Shown here: in pieces, positions 40,278-49,242 of the stretch
Numbering within the stretch: the stretch's first letter is position 1
Layout of the letters: the number at the start of each line of letters is the position of its first letter
NCBI RefSeq assembly: GCF_026167665.1
Contig: NZ_CP098740.1
Location: 3,534,001-3,598,000, forward strand
DNA: 64,000 bases
Direction of reading: 5' to 3'
DNA from: Streptomyces drozdowiczii
GTDB lineage: Bacteria; Actinomycetota; Actinomycetes; Streptomycetales; Streptomycetaceae
Notes under the pieces: generated by a model
The model's database searches: none
Told to the model about the DNA's origin: nothing
Seen by the model: only the letters and a program-made list of their open reading frames with translations
Translations under genes and position numbers: made by a program

Positions 40278-41327
40278 TCACCCCGTGAAGGCCGCGCGCA
40301 CCGCCTCGTACTCACGGGTCCACCAGACCGCCAGGGCCGACACCGCGGGGAACTGCGGGTCGGCCCTCCGGTCGTTCAGGCAGTAGCGCCAGCGCAGTAT
40401 CCAGAAGTCGTTGAGCCGTTCCCACCAGACCCGGTGCACCGCCGCCGCCAGCTCGCCGGCGTCCGCCCCGGCCGCGCGCCGGTAGGCCCGGGCGTAGGCG
40501 CGCACCTTCGCCAGGTCCAGGGCGCCGGCCGGCTGCACGAAGAAGATCGCCGCCGCCCGGACCGCCTCCTCCGCCCGGGGCTGGACGGCCAGCCGGTCCC
40601 AGTCCAGGATCGCGACCGGGTCGGCGCCCCGGTAGAGCACGTTCAGCGGGTGGAAGTCGCCGTGCACCCAGCCGGTCGCGGGCGCCCCCGGGTCGGGCGG
40701 GCGCCGGTCGGCGTACCGTTCCAGCAGGGTGCGCCGCTCGCGCAGCCGGTGCTCGGCCAGCTCGTCGAAGGCGTCCCGTCCGGCGCGTCCGCGCGCGGCG
40801 GCGAGCAGGTCGCCGATCAGCGCGAAGGTGTCGGCCGCCTCGGGGCTCGCGTACCCGGGCGGATGCCCGCCGCCGCTCCCCGTGTCGCGCTCGGCCGCCA
40901 TGACCCGCTCCAGACCCGTGTGTACGGCTCCGAGGAGCGTCCCGAGCCGTGTCGACTGGGCGAGGGTGAGCTGGGCGCCGCCCCGGTGCAGGCCGTCGAC
41001 CCAGGGGTGGAGGGCGTAGCAACGGCCGGCGATCTCGGTGACGGTCTCACCGTCGCGGGCCCGGACGGGCGGGGCGACGGGCACTCCGAGTGACTGGAGG
41101 CGCCGGGTCGCGCGGTGCTGGCGGACGATGGTGGCGCGGTCGCGGGTGGTGTCGTCCGAGTGGTGCTTGAGGAAGTACGAGCCCCGCGTGGTGGACACCC
41201 GGTAACCGTGGTTGAGCAGGCCCTGCGAGAGCGGGGTGCAGCTGAGCGGCGTACCGGCGTCCGGGTAGCGGCGGAGCACCTCGCCGACCGGCGGAACCGG
41301 CGGGGAGGCGACAGATGAGCGCGACAC
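40278..41327 (-). CDS. Aminoglycoside-phosphotransferase-fold protein
   Basis: 349-aa APH-family kinase-like protein: an N-terminal lobe with the Lys in GSYFLKHH, then the Brenner motif WVHGDFHPLNVLY (catalytic Asp) and ILDWDRL (metal-binding Asp). The family includes homoserine, choline and antibiotic kinases, so the substrate cannot be read off the sequence; a spectinomycin-type resistance role is not supported by neighbours. GTG start. It converges on the kinase at 38.6 kb (20-bp gap). Confidence 0.82.
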   Translation of the reverse strand: MSRSSVASPPVPPVGEVLRRYPDAGTPLSCTPLSQGLLNHGYRVSTTRGSYFLKHHSDDTTRDRATIVRQHRATRRLQSLGVPVAPPVRARDGETVTEIAGRCYALHPWVDGLHRGGAQLTLAQSTRLGTLLGAVHTGLERVMAAERDTGSGGGHPPGYASPEAADTFALIGDLLAAARGRAGRDAFDELAEHRLRERRTLLERYADRRPPDPGAPATGWVHGDFHPLNVLYRGADPVAILDWDRLAVQPRAEEAVRAAAIFFVQPAGALDLAKVRAYARAYRRAAGADAGELAAAVHRVWWERLNDFWILRWRYCLNDRRADPQFPAVSALAVWWTREYEAVRAAFTG

Positions 41328-41342
41328 GCGTCAGATGTTAGA

Positions 41343-41768
41343 TCACGCTGCGTTGCTGATCTGCCGGCTTGCGTGGAAGTCCAGAGTGTGCACGGTGACG
41401 AAGTGAGGTTCGAGCCAGAGGTACGAGGGGGCGAAGGGCTCGCCGTTGACCTCGACGGGCGGCGGCCCGAAGCGCTCGCGCTGCGCGGGGGTCGGCTCCA
41501 CGACCCGGGCAGGGCCGGTGAACTGCACGGACCACAGGTCCTCGGTGCCGACGGGGGCGGTGTTGAAGTTGTCCGCGCCGTAGGCCACGACCGCGCCGTC
41601 GCAGGCGCCGTGGTGGCCGAGCCCGCTGTGCATGCGCAGCACGACCCGGCCGTCGATGACGATGTGCCGGGCCACCGTCAGCATCGGGAGGGCCCGCATG
41701 CTGGTCGCCAGCCGGCCGTAGGGGACCCGGCCGAGCAGGTCGATCGCGTGGAGTTCCTCGGTGGACAT
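41343..41768 (-). CDS. Pyridoxamine 5'-phosphate oxidase (PPOX) family protein
   Basis: 141-aa split-barrel flavin/F420-binding fold (DLLGRVPYGRLATSMRALP at the N-terminus, VVAYGADNFN, LWSVQFTGPARVVEP). It resembles small PNPOx-like proteins that follow DevR-type response regulators in streptomycetes, as here, where the response regulator is 88 bp upstream on the same strand. The ATG start gives MSTEELHAIDL; a GTG three codons earlier is possible. Cofactor and substrate unknown. Confidence 0.8.
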   Translation of the reverse strand: MSTEELHAIDLLGRVPYGRLATSMRALPMLTVARHIVIDGRVVLRMHSGLGHHGACDGAVVAYGADNFNTAPVGTEDLWSVQFTGPARVVEPTPAQRERFGPPPVEVNGEPFAPSYLWLEPHFVTVHTLDFHASRQISNAA

Positions 41769-41856
41769 GCCTTCCACTGTCGGCCAGGGCGTGTGGGCCG
41801 GATAAGAGGCCGGGGCCCCCGTTTCGCCGGGACCAAAGTCCCTGGCCGGACCCGGC

Positions 41857-42534
41857 CTAGCGCTTCTCCGCCTGGAGCCGGGCCACGTAGGCGGCGGCCT
41901 GCGAGCGGCGCTCCATGCCCAGCTTGGAGAGCAGACTGGACACGTAGTTCTTGATCGTCTTCTCGGCGAGGTGCAGCCGTTCGCCGATCACCCGGTTGGT
42001 CAGCCCCTCGCCGATCAGGTCCAGGATCTTGCGCTCCTGGTCCGTGAGGTTCGCCAGCTTCTCGTCGTCCTGCCCGCGCTTCCCGTCGCGCAGCCGCTCC
42101 AGCACGCGCGCGGTCGCGACCGGGTCCAGCAGCGACTTCCCCTCCGCCACGTCCCGTACCGCCGCCAGCAGTTCGTTGCCCCGGATCGCCTTGAGCACGT
42201 AACCCGACGCGCCCGCCATGATCGCGTCGAAAAGGGCCTCGTCATCCGCGTACGAGGTCAGCATCAGGCAGTGGATGGAGTCGTCCTGCGACCGGATCTC
42301 CCGGCAGACCTCGACCCCGCTGCCGTCCGGCAGCCGTACGTCGAGCACGGCCACATCGGGGCGGACCGCCGGAATCCGCACCAGCGCGTCGGCCGCCGTA
42401 CCGGCCTCGCCGACCACCTCGATGTCGTCCTCCATCGAGAGCAGCTCATGCACCCCGCGCCGGACCACTTCATGATCGTCGAGTAGGAATACAGTGATTT
42501 TTCCTTTTTCGCGCACAATCGCAGTCTCACACAC
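41857..42534 (-). CDS. LuxR/NarL-type response regulator (DevR/DosR-like)
   Basis: 225-aa two-component regulator. Receiver domain (~13-130) with acidic pocket FLLDDHE and phospho-acceptor Asp65 in AVLDVRLPD, plus a Lys in YVLKAIRG; LuxR HTH (~160-220; LTDQERKILDLIGEGLTNRVIGERLHLAEKTIKNYVSSL, read in pieces). DevR-like proteins control hypoxia and dormancy genes through heme sensor kinases; no kinase gene is adjacent, so the partner is unknown. GTG start with AAGGGG upstream. Confidence 0.9.
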   Translation of the reverse strand: MCETAIVREKGKITVFLLDDHEVVRRGVHELLSMEDDIEVVGEAGTAADALVRIPAVRPDVAVLDVRLPDGSGVEVCREIRSQDDSIHCLMLTSYADDEALFDAIMAGASGYVLKAIRGNELLAAVRDVAEGKSLLDPVATARVLERLRDGKRGQDDEKLANLTDQERKILDLIGEGLTNRVIGERLHLAEKTIKNYVSSLLSKLGMERRSQAAAYVARLQAEKR

Positions 42535-42856
42535 TCACCCCTTCCCTGCCGCTGTCGGGCGGGATAACGTGCCGTTGTTCCGGCGGCCTGCGAGGCTGTG
42601 ATCAGTGCTGTGACCAGCGAGGCTTTCCGAATTCCTCGATTTACTTGGATATCCAAGCAAAATCGCAGGTCAGGGAGGGTTTCGCAGATACGGGAACCAC
42701 TGGGTAACGTGCCTTGGACAGGGCGCTCGCCGGGGCACCTGTCACGCCTGTTTCCCGGACCGAGCGGCACCCACCCCGTGCACGGGTACGGACACAGGCG
42801 AGCCGCACTGGTCTCCCGGCAGACCCCGGGGGCCGGACCGACGGAGGAGCACGCAC
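42535..42856. other. Upstream region of the second bkd operon
   Basis: 322 bases without a gene, between the divergent response regulator and bkdA copy 2. It contains a perfect 14-bp palindrome CTTGGATATCCAAG at 42644-42657 inside a stretch of lower G+C (ccgaattcctcgatttac), a probable operator and promoter zone. Long leader sequence (about 200 nt) before bkdA may be untranslated; no riboswitch fold was identified. Confidence 0.55.
42644..42657. promoter_or_regulatory. Perfect palindrome CTTGGATATCCAAG
   Basis: Self-complementary 14-mer in the shared promoter region of the response regulator and the second bkd operon. An Lrp-type or response-regulator site would fit; the binding protein is not known. 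Confidence 0.6.
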
Positions 42857-44020
42857 GTGACCGTGGAGAGCACTGCTGCCGCGCGTAAACCGCGACGCAG
42901 CAGCAAGCGGACCAGCGCCGCGAAGACGCCCGCGAAGACGCCGGAGGGTTCGACGCCCGAGCTGGTACAGCTGCTGACGCCCGAGGGCGAGCGGGTCGAG
43001 CACCCGGACTACTCGATCGACCTGAGCGCGGAAGAGCTGCGCGGCCTGTACCGGGACATGGTCCTCACCCGCCGCTTCGACGCCGAGGCCACCGCACTCC
43101 AGCGCCAGGGCGAGCTGGGCCTGTGGGCCTCGCTGCTCGGCCAGGAGGCCGCCCAGATCGGTTCCGGCCGGGCCCTGCGCGACGACGACTACGTCTTCCC
43201 GACCTACCGTGAGCACGGTGTGGCCTGGTGCCGGGGCGTCGACCCGACCAATCTGCTCGGGATGTTCCGCGGTGTGAACCACGGCGGCTGGGACCCGAAC
43301 AGCAACAACTTCCACCTGTACACGATCGTCATCGGCTCGCAGACCCTGCACGCCACCGGCTACGCCATGGGCGTGGCCAAGGACGGCGCGGACTCGGCCG
43401 TGGTCGCGTACTTCGGCGACGGCGCCTCCAGCCAGGGCGACGTCGCGGAGGCGTTCACCTTCTCCGCCGTCTACAACGCCCCGGTCGTCTTCTTCTGCCA
43501 GAACAACCAGTGGGCGATCTCCGAGCCCACCGAGAAGCAGATGCGGGTGCCGCTCTACCAGCGCGCCCAGGGCTTCGGCTTCCCCGGCGTCCGCGTCGAC
43601 GGCAACGACGTCCTGGCCTGCCTGGCCGTCACCAAGTCCGCCCTGGAGCGGGCCCGGCGCGGCGAGGGCCCGACCCTGGTCGAGGCGTTCACGTACCGCA
43701 TGGGCGCGCACACCACGTCCGACGACCCGACGAAGTACCGGGCGGACGAGGAGCGCGCGGCCTGGGAGGCCAAGGACCCGATCCTGCGCCTGCGCACGTA
43801 CCTGGAGAAGCAGGGCGCGGCCGACGAGGCGTTCTTCACCGCCCTGGACGAGGAGAGCGAGGCCCTCGGCAAGCGCGTCCGCGAGGCCGTACGGGCGATG
43901 CCCGACCCGGACCGGATGGCGATGTTCGACCACGTCTACGCCGACGGCAACCCGCTCGTCGACGAGGAGCGCGCCGAGTTCGCCGCCTACCAGGCTTCGT
44001 TCGCCGAGGAGGGCAAGTAA
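42857..44020 (+). CDS. bkdA: 2-oxoacid dehydrogenase E1 alpha (copy 2)
   Basis: 387 aa from GTG. A basic, Lys/Ala/Pro-rich N-terminus (RRSSKRTSAAKTPAKTP) precedes a standard E1 alpha: RRFDAEATALQRQGELGLWA, the TPP motif GDGASSQGDVAEAFTF ... NNQWAIS, and YRMGAHTTSDDPTKYR. Branched-chain oxoacid dehydrogenase is likely from the paired E1 beta and E2 and the second operon's place in streptomycetes; pyruvate or acetoin use cannot be excluded. GGAGG-like GACGGAGG lies upstream. Differs from copy 1 at many positions, so not a recent duplication. Confidence 0.88.
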   Translation: MTVESTAAARKPRRSSKRTSAAKTPAKTPEGSTPELVQLLTPEGERVEHPDYSIDLSAEELRGLYRDMVLTRRFDAEATALQRQGELGLWASLLGQEAAQIGSGRALRDDDYVFPTYREHGVAWCRGVDPTNLLGMFRGVNHGGWDPNSNNFHLYTIVIGSQTLHATGYAMGVAKDGADSAVVAYFGDGASSQGDVAEAFTFSAVYNAPVVFFCQNNQWAISEPTEKQMRVPLYQRAQGFGFPGVRVDGNDVLACLAVTKSALERARRGEGPTLVEAFTYRMGAHTTSDDPTKYRADEERAAWEAKDPILRLRTYLEKQGAADEAFFTALDEESEALGKRVREAVRAMPDPDRMAMFDHVYADGNPLVDEERAEFAAYQASFAEEGK

Positions 44021-44022
44021 CC

Positions 44023-45003
44023 ATGGCCATGGAAAAGATGTCCCTCGCGAAGGCGCTCAACGAGTCGCTGCGCAAGGCCCTCGACACCGACCCGAAGGTC
44101 CTCATCATGGGTGAGGACGTCGGCAAGCTCGGCGGCGTCTTCCGGATCACCGACGGCCTCCAGAAGGACTTCGGCGAGGACCGCGTCATCGACACCCCGC
44201 TCGCCGAGTCCGGCATCGTCGGTACGGCGATCGGCCTCGCCCTGCGCGGCTACCGGCCCGTCGTGGAGATCCAGTTCGACGGCTTCGTCTTCCCCGCGTA
44301 CGACCAGATCGTCACGCAGCTCGCGAAGATGCACGCCCGCGCGCTCGGCAAGATCAAGCTCCCCGTCGTCGTGCGCATCCCGTACGGCGGCGGCATCGGC
44401 GCCGTCGAGCACCACAGCGAGTCCCCCGAGGCGCTGTTCGCGCACGTCGCGGGGTTGAAGGTGGTCTCCCCGTCCAACGCGTCCGACGCGTACTGGATGA
44501 TGCAGCAGGCCGTCCAGAGCGACGACCCGGTCATCTTCTTCGAGCCGAAGCGGCGCTACTGGGACAAGGGCGAGGTCGACACCGAGTCCATCCCGGGCGC
44601 GCTGCACGCGGCCGCCGTCGCCCGCACCGGCACGGACCTCACGCTCGCCGCGTACGGCCCGATGGTGAAGGTCTGCCTGGAGGCCGCCGCGGCCGCCCAG
44701 GAGGAGGGCAAGTCGGTGGAGGTCGTGGACCTGCGCTCGATGTCCCCGATCGACTTCGACACCATCCAGGCGTCCGTCGAGAAGACCCGCCGCCTGGTCG
44801 TCGTCCACGAGGCACCCGTCTTCTACGGCTCCGGGGCCGAGATCGCCGCCCGCATCACGGAGCGGTGCTTCTACCACCTGGAGGCGCCCGTGCTGCGGGT
44901 CGGCGGCTACCACGCGCCGTACCCGCCGGCGCGCCTGGAGGAGGAGTACCTGCCGGGCCTGGACCGGGTGCTCGACGCCGTCGACCGCTCGCTGGCGTAC
45001 TGA
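44023..45003 (+). CDS. bkdB: 2-oxoacid dehydrogenase E1 beta (copy 2)
   Basis: 326-aa beta subunit with GEDVGKLGGVFRIT, RPVVEIQFDGFVFPAYDQ, RIPYGGGIGAVEHHSESPE and ITERCFYHLEAPVLRVGG, all close to copy 1 but clearly distinct. ATG lies 2 bp after the E1 alpha stop. It is followed by the frameshifted E2 gene after 12 bp that contain GAGGAGAGAGGAG. Confidence 0.9.
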   Translation: MAMEKMSLAKALNESLRKALDTDPKVLIMGEDVGKLGGVFRITDGLQKDFGEDRVIDTPLAESGIVGTAIGLALRGYRPVVEIQFDGFVFPAYDQIVTQLAKMHARALGKIKLPVVVRIPYGGGIGAVEHHSESPEALFAHVAGLKVVSPSNASDAYWMMQQAVQSDDPVIFFEPKRRYWDKGEVDTESIPGALHAAAVARTGTDLTLAAYGPMVKVCLEAAAAAQEEGKSVEVVDLRSMSPIDFDTIQASVEKTRRLVVVHEAPVFYGSGAEIAARITERCFYHLEAPVLRVGGYHAPYPPARLEEEYLPGLDRVLDAVDRSLAY

Positions 45004-45015
45004 GGAGAGAGGAGC

Positions 45016-46415
45016 GTGACCACGATGACCGACACTTCCAACGCTGCTCGCTTCCGTGAGTTCAAGATGCCCGACGTGGGCGAGGGACTGACCGAGGCCG
45101 AGATCCTCAAGTGGTACGTCCAGCCCGGCGACACCGTCACGGACGGCCAGGTCGTCTGCGAGGTCGAGACCGCGAAGGCCGCCGTCGAGCTGCCGATCCC
45201 GTTCGACGGCGTCGTCCACGAACTGCGCTTCCCCGAGGGCACCACGGTCGACGTGGGCCAGGTGATCATCGCGGTGGACGTGGCGCCGGGCTCGGGCGAC
45301 CCCGTCGCCGAGGAGCCCGCCGCCGCCCCGGCCCCGAGGCCGCTCCCGAGGAGCCCAAGGGCCGGCAGCCCGTCCTGGTGGGTTACGGCGTGTCCGAGTC
45401 CTCCACGAAGCGCCGGGCCCGCAAGGGCGCCGAGACCGCGCCCCCGGCCGCCGCGCCCGCCGCCGTGCAGGCCGAGCTGAACGGCCAGGGCACGGCCGCG
45501 ATCCCGGAGGCCCGGCCGCTGGCCAAGCCGCCGGTCCGCAAGCTCGCGAAGGACCTGGGCATCGACCTGGCGACGGTCACCCCGACCGGCGTCGGCGGTG
45601 TCATCACGCGCGAGGACGTGCACGCGGCGGCGACGCCGTCGGAGCCGGTGGCTCCGGAGGCCCCGTCCGTGGCGCCGGCGGTCGCGGAAGCGGAGGTTCC
45701 CGTCCAGCAGGGCGTCCGCGAGACGCGTATCCCGGTCAAGGGCGTCCGCAAGGCCATCGCCCAGGCGATGGTCGGCAGCGCGTTCACCGCTCCGCACGTC
45801 ACCGAGTTCGTGACCGTCGACGTGACGCGCACGATGAAGCTCGTGGCGGAGCTGAAGGAGGACAAGGACATGGCGGGGGTGCGGGTCAACCCGCTCCTCG
45901 TCATCGCCAAGGCCCTCCTGGTCGCGATCAAGCGGAACCCCGGGGTCAACGCGGTCTGGGACGAGGCGAACCAGGAGATCGTCCAGAAGCACTACGTGAA
46001 CCTGGGCATCGCCGCCGCCACTCCGCGCGGCCTGATCGTCCCGAACATCAAGGACGCCCAGGAGCAGACGCTGCCCCAGCTGGCCGCGTCCCTGGGTGAG
46101 CTGGTCGCCACGGCCCGGGACGGCAGGACGTCCCCGGCCGCGATGGCGGGCGGCACGGTGACCATCACCAACGTGGGCGTCTTCGGCGTCGACACCGGTA
46201 CGCCGATCCTCAACCCGGGCGAGTCCGCGATCCTGGCGGTCGGCGCGATCAAGCTCCAGCCGTGGGTCCACAAGAGCAAGGTGAAGCCCCGTCAGGTGAC
46301 CACGCTGGCCCTGTCGTTCGACCACCGGCTGATCGACGGCGAGCTGGGCTCCAAGTTCCTGGCGGACATCGCCGCGATCCTGGAGCAGCCCAAGCGGCTG
46401 ATCACCTGGGCGTAG
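45016..46415 (+). pseudogene. bkdC: 2-oxoacid dehydrogenase E2 (copy 2) with one-base frameshift
   Basis: Frame one has MTTMTDTSNAARFREFKMPD and a complete lipoyl domain with Lys54 (ETAKAAVELP). Frame two holds the linker from EEPKGRQPVLVGYG on, the subunit-binding domain (PPVRKLAKDLGIDL) and the acyltransferase core ending in FDHRLIDGELG. The break is at the C4 run 45332-45335 (GGCCCCGAGG). One extra C gives an APAPEAAPEEP linker and 466 aa, normal for E2. The E1 partners are intact, so loss of E2 would be odd. Most likely an under-called homopolymer; resequencing would decide. Confidence 0.85.
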
Positions 46416-46427
46416 TCGTCCGCACGA

Positions 46428-46462
46428 GGGGCCCGCGCGAGGTGCGCGCGGGCCCCTTTGCT
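46428..46462 (+). terminator. Rho-independent-type hairpin after the second bkd operon
   Basis: Stem GGGGCCCGCGCG / CGCGCGGGCCCC (46428-46439, 46445-46456) with a five-base loop, then TTTGCTTT. It stands 12 bp after the E2 stop. Confidence 0.88.
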
Positions 46463-46562
46463 TTGTAACAAGGGTGTATGAGACACCGGTTGGGCGCAAC
46501 GTACCCCCGTCCCGGACGGTTCTTGCTGATCGGAACTGTCAACGGATACCGAGGACGAAACG

Positions 46563-47195
46563 ATGCGCTCTCACAGGATCACCTTCGCCGCCCTGGCCGT
46601 CGCCGCGGGCCTCTCGCTCACGGCCTGCCAGAACGACGACGATGCGGCGCAGACCGACCCGTCGCCGGTGGCGACCTCGTCCCCGTCCCGCAGCAGTGCG
46701 GATTCCGGCGGTTCGGATGCGGGCGCCGGTGGAGAGGACGCGGACGCGGGAGCCGGCTCCGACGCGAGCGGCCAGGCCGCCAAGTGCCGCACCGACGGGC
46801 TGAAGATCACGGCGATCGACAACTTCATCGACGGCGACCCGCGAGGGACCGTCGCGGTGGAGATGGAGAACACCGGCGGCCGGGACTGCGTGGTCGCGGG
46901 GTTCGCGGGCGTCGACCTCAAGACCGACTCGGGCTCGATTTCCGCCGACCGCAAGGGTGCGCCCGGAGACCCGTACGTTCTCAAGAACGGGAAGAAGATC
47001 GCCTTCTCCGTCACCTACCCGCTCAACGAGACGGGCGGCTCCGGCGTCCGCATCACCGGCTTGGTGGTGACCCCGCCCAACGAGACGAAGTCGGTCACCC
47101 TCGCCTGGCCGGGCAAGCCCTCGCTGCCCGTCACGGACGGGTCCGGCGAGCCCGTGAGGGTCGGCCCGATCGGCAGCGCGGGCCAGGGCGGCTGA
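46563..47195 (+). CDS. DUF4232 domain lipoprotein
   Basis: 210-aa predicted lipoprotein: signal sequence with lipobox LTAC (Cys ~22), then an Asp/Ser/Ala/Gly-rich spacer, then a DUF4232 domain (~76-200; CRTDGLKITAIDN, VAVEMENTGGRDCVVAGFAGVDL) with two Cys that may pair. It should sit on the outer face of the membrane. The family function is unknown. ATG start; preceded by the terminator of the bkd operon. Confidence 0.85.
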   Translation: MRSHRITFAALAVAAGLSLTACQNDDDAAQTDPSPVATSSPSRSSADSGGSDAGAGGEDADAGAGSDASGQAAKCRTDGLKITAIDNFIDGDPRGTVAVEMENTGGRDCVVAGFAGVDLKTDSGSISADRKGAPGDPYVLKNGKKIAFSVTYPLNETGGSGVRITGLVVTPPNETKSVTLAWPGKPSLPVTDGSGEPVRVGPIGSAGQGG

Positions 47196-47229
47196 GCCGT
47201 ACGACGGGCGCGGCGCCCGGCCCGGTCGG

Positions 47230-47892
47230 TTACCCGGCCCCGCCGCAGAGCTGGGCGGTCAGGGTCGTACGGGCCCACTCCTCCCAGGCGTCGGGCGTCC
47301 AGCCCCGGTCCCGGACGAGGATCAGGTACAACTCCGGGCTGAGCAGCCCGTACAGCAGGTCCGCCGCGCGGTCCGCGTCGATGCCGGGGAGCATGCCGGG
47401 CTTACGGACCAGCTCCTCGGCCGCCGCGCGCTGGACGACGTAACGCGGGTCCGGGTCCGAGGTCCACTCCGCGGCGATCTCCGGATCGGTCGCGGAGGCC
47501 GCCGCGATGACCGGCATGATCGGTGCGACCCGGCCCAGGATCTCGCGTACGCCCCTCACATGGGCGGCTACTTGGTCCCTCGCGGTGCGTGCGGCGCAGG
47601 CGTCGCGGAACCAGTCCCGGTTCATCGTGGCGACCGGTTCGGCGTCGCCCGCGATGGTCGTGTCGACGACGTCCTTGAACAGCGCGCGCTTGTTCCGGAA
47701 CACGAAGTACACGGTCTGGACGGCCACGCCGGCGCGGTCCGCCACCTCCTGGAGGCTCGTCGCCCCGTACCCCTGCGCGACGAACAGCTCCCGTGCGGCC
47801 GTGACGATCTTCTCCCGGGTGAGCCGCGAACGCTCCGCCCGCCCGTCGGGGCGTTTGGCGTTCCGCGAGCCGGGTCCCTTGACGCTGTCCAT
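47230..47892 (-). CDS. TetR-family regulator
   Basis: 220 aa. HTH (~25-70): REKIVTAARELFVAQGYGATSLQEVADRAGVAVQTVYFVFRNKRAL in pieces, then a C-terminal ligand domain with no specific match. It is divergent from a class I methyltransferase gene (60-bp gap), and an imperfect palindrome lies between them, so the methyltransferase is its probable target. Confidence 0.88.
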   Translation of the reverse strand: MDSVKGPGSRNAKRPDGRAERSRLTREKIVTAARELFVAQGYGATSLQEVADRAGVAVQTVYFVFRNKRALFKDVVDTTIAGDAEPVATMNRDWFRDACAARTARDQVAAHVRGVREILGRVAPIMPVIAAASATDPEIAAEWTSDPDPRYVVQRAAAEELVRKPGMLPGIDADRAADLLYGLLSPELYLILVRDRGWTPDAWEEWARTTLTAQLCGGAG

Positions 47893-47915
47893 GGTCCGAG
47901 CCTATATCTGGAGTC

Positions 47916-47942
47916 GAACACTAAAGTTCAGCTCTAGTATTC
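47916..47942. promoter_or_regulatory. Candidate TetR operator
   Basis: GAACACTA (47916-47923) and TAGTATTC (47935-47942), inverted with one mismatch and an 11-bp spacer. It lies in the 60-bp gap between the divergent tetR and methyltransferase genes and overlaps the only AT-rich stretch there. Confidence 0.5.
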
Positions 47943-47952
47943 TGGAGGAGCG

Positions 47953-48576
47953 ATGAGTGAGCCCGGCTCGGCCGCCGAACTCGGCCAGGAGGCCGCCGTA
48001 CGACGCATGCTGGAGGACTACTACCGGGACGGCACCCCGCCCTGGGACACCGGCGTCACCCCGCCCGAGCTGGTCGCCCTGGTGGAGGGGGTCGGCGCGC
48101 CGGAGCCGGGACGCGCCCTGGAGCTGGGCTGCGGCATGGGGACCAACGCGGTGTACCTGGCCCGGCACGGCTGGCGGGTGACCGCCGTCGACCTGGTCGA
48201 GCGCGCGGTGCGGGGGGCGAGGGGGCGGGCCGAGGAGGCCGGTGCCGATGTCGAGTTCCTCTGCGGGGACGCCACCCGGCTCAGCGAGTTGGGGGTGCCG
48301 GGCCCGTACGACCTGTTCTTCGACCTGAGTTGCTACTGCGGCATCCCCGCGCACCGCCGCGACGCGTACGCCGCCGGCCTCACGGAGCGGGCCGCGCCGG
48401 GGGCGACGCTGCTGATGTTCGGGTACGGCCCCGACGTGCTCGACGACCCGTTCTCCGGTGTCACCGCCGACGAGTTGGAGAGCCGGTTCGCGGGATGGCG
48501 GCTGACCGACGTGACCCCCGGCACGAATCCGTTCCCGACGGCCTGGTTCACGCTGCGGCGCGACCTCGCGGGGTGA
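47953..48576 (+). CDS. Class I SAM-dependent methyltransferase
   Basis: 207 aa. SAM-binding motif I LELGCGMGTNAVYLARHG (~55-72), acidic motif II AVDLVERAV, then FLCGDATRL and a post-motif region. The N-terminal DGTPPWDTGVTPPELVAL is seen in thiopurine/tellurite-type small-molecule methyltransferases. The substrate is unknown. ATG with GGAGGAG upstream. Confidence 0.85.
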   Translation: MSEPGSAAELGQEAAVRRMLEDYYRDGTPPWDTGVTPPELVALVEGVGAPEPGRALELGCGMGTNAVYLARHGWRVTAVDLVERAVRGARGRAEEAGADVEFLCGDATRLSELGVPGPYDLFFDLSCYCGIPAHRRDAYAAGLTERAAPGATLLMFGYGPDVLDDPFSGVTADELESRFAGWRLTDVTPGTNPFPTAWFTLRRDLAG

Positions 48577-48596
48577 GGGCGGCGGCGGCCGGCTCT

Positions 48597-49172
48597 TCAG
48601 GGGCCCGTGGCCTCCCAGGCCGCCTCGATCATCCCGAAGATCTCGTCCACGGCGGCCTCCGGATCGGCCGCCTCACGGGCCAGGGCGTGCGCGTCGACCA
48701 CGAACCTGGCGATCGTCCGGCAGGCCGTGGGGGTCCGGGACAGCCCGGGGTCGGCGGCGATGGCCGTCGCCAGCGACTCCGCGTGCCGCAGCCTCATCGC
48801 CCCCTCGTACTCCCGCAGCGGGGCCGACCCGTCGATCATGCGCCAGAGGGGGGCGGCGCCGTCCGCCGTGCAGTGCCGGACCATCGCGTGGATCTCGCGG
48901 CGCAGCGCGGGCATGAGCGGTTCGTCCGGCGCGCGGCCGGAGACCGCCTGCGCGAGCCGGTGCTCGAAGTCGGCGTCCTGCTCGAACACCAGGGCCTCTT
49001 TCGAGGCGAAGTGGGAGAAGAGCGTGGTGACGGCCACGTCCGCCTCGGCGGCGATCTCCCGGATGCCCACCGCCTCGTATCCGCGGTCCAGGAAGAGCCG
49101 CAGGGCGGTGTCGGCGATCTTCTGGCGGGTCGCGGCCTTCTTGCGCTCGCGGCGCCCGGACTGCACGGTCAT
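48597..49172 (-). CDS. TetR-family regulator
   Basis: 191 aa. HTH at ~12-58 (TRQKIADTALRLFLDRGYEAVGIREIAAEADVAVTTLFSHFASKEAL, in pieces); C-terminal TetR_C-type helices. Divergent from an NADP-dependent oxidoreductase; the 70-bp gap carries an 11-bp palindrome that could be its operator. Confidence 0.88.
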   Translation of the reverse strand: MTVQSGRRERKKAATRQKIADTALRLFLDRGYEAVGIREIAAEADVAVTTLFSHFASKEALVFEQDADFEHRLAQAVSGRAPDEPLMPALRREIHAMVRHCTADGAAPLWRMIDGSAPLREYEGAMRLRHAESLATAIAADPGLSRTPTACRTIARFVVDAHALAREAADPEAAVDEIFGMIEAAWEATGP

Positions 49173-49215
49173 GCGCTCACGCTAGCAGGTACGTATCCGC
49201 AACCGTTTCAAAAAG

Positions 49216-49226
49216 CTAACCGTTAG
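49216..49226. promoter_or_regulatory. Candidate operator CTAAC-C-GTTAG
   Basis: An odd-centred perfect palindrome 16 bp before the oxidoreductase ATG and 43 bp before the divergent tetR ATG. AACCGTT also occurs at 49201-49207, giving a second half-site. Confidence 0.55.
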
Positions 49227-49242
49227 TGTTACGGTCCCCGGC

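Noticed and set aside
42658..42856. A riboswitch in the leader of the second bkd operon
   Set aside because: No known riboswitch core or conserved motif could be recognised by eye.
45016..46415. Genuine loss of the second bkdC gene
   Set aside because: The break matches five other homopolymer single-base losses in the window and the E1 partners are intact, so an error is more likely. Kept as a provisional pseudogene call.
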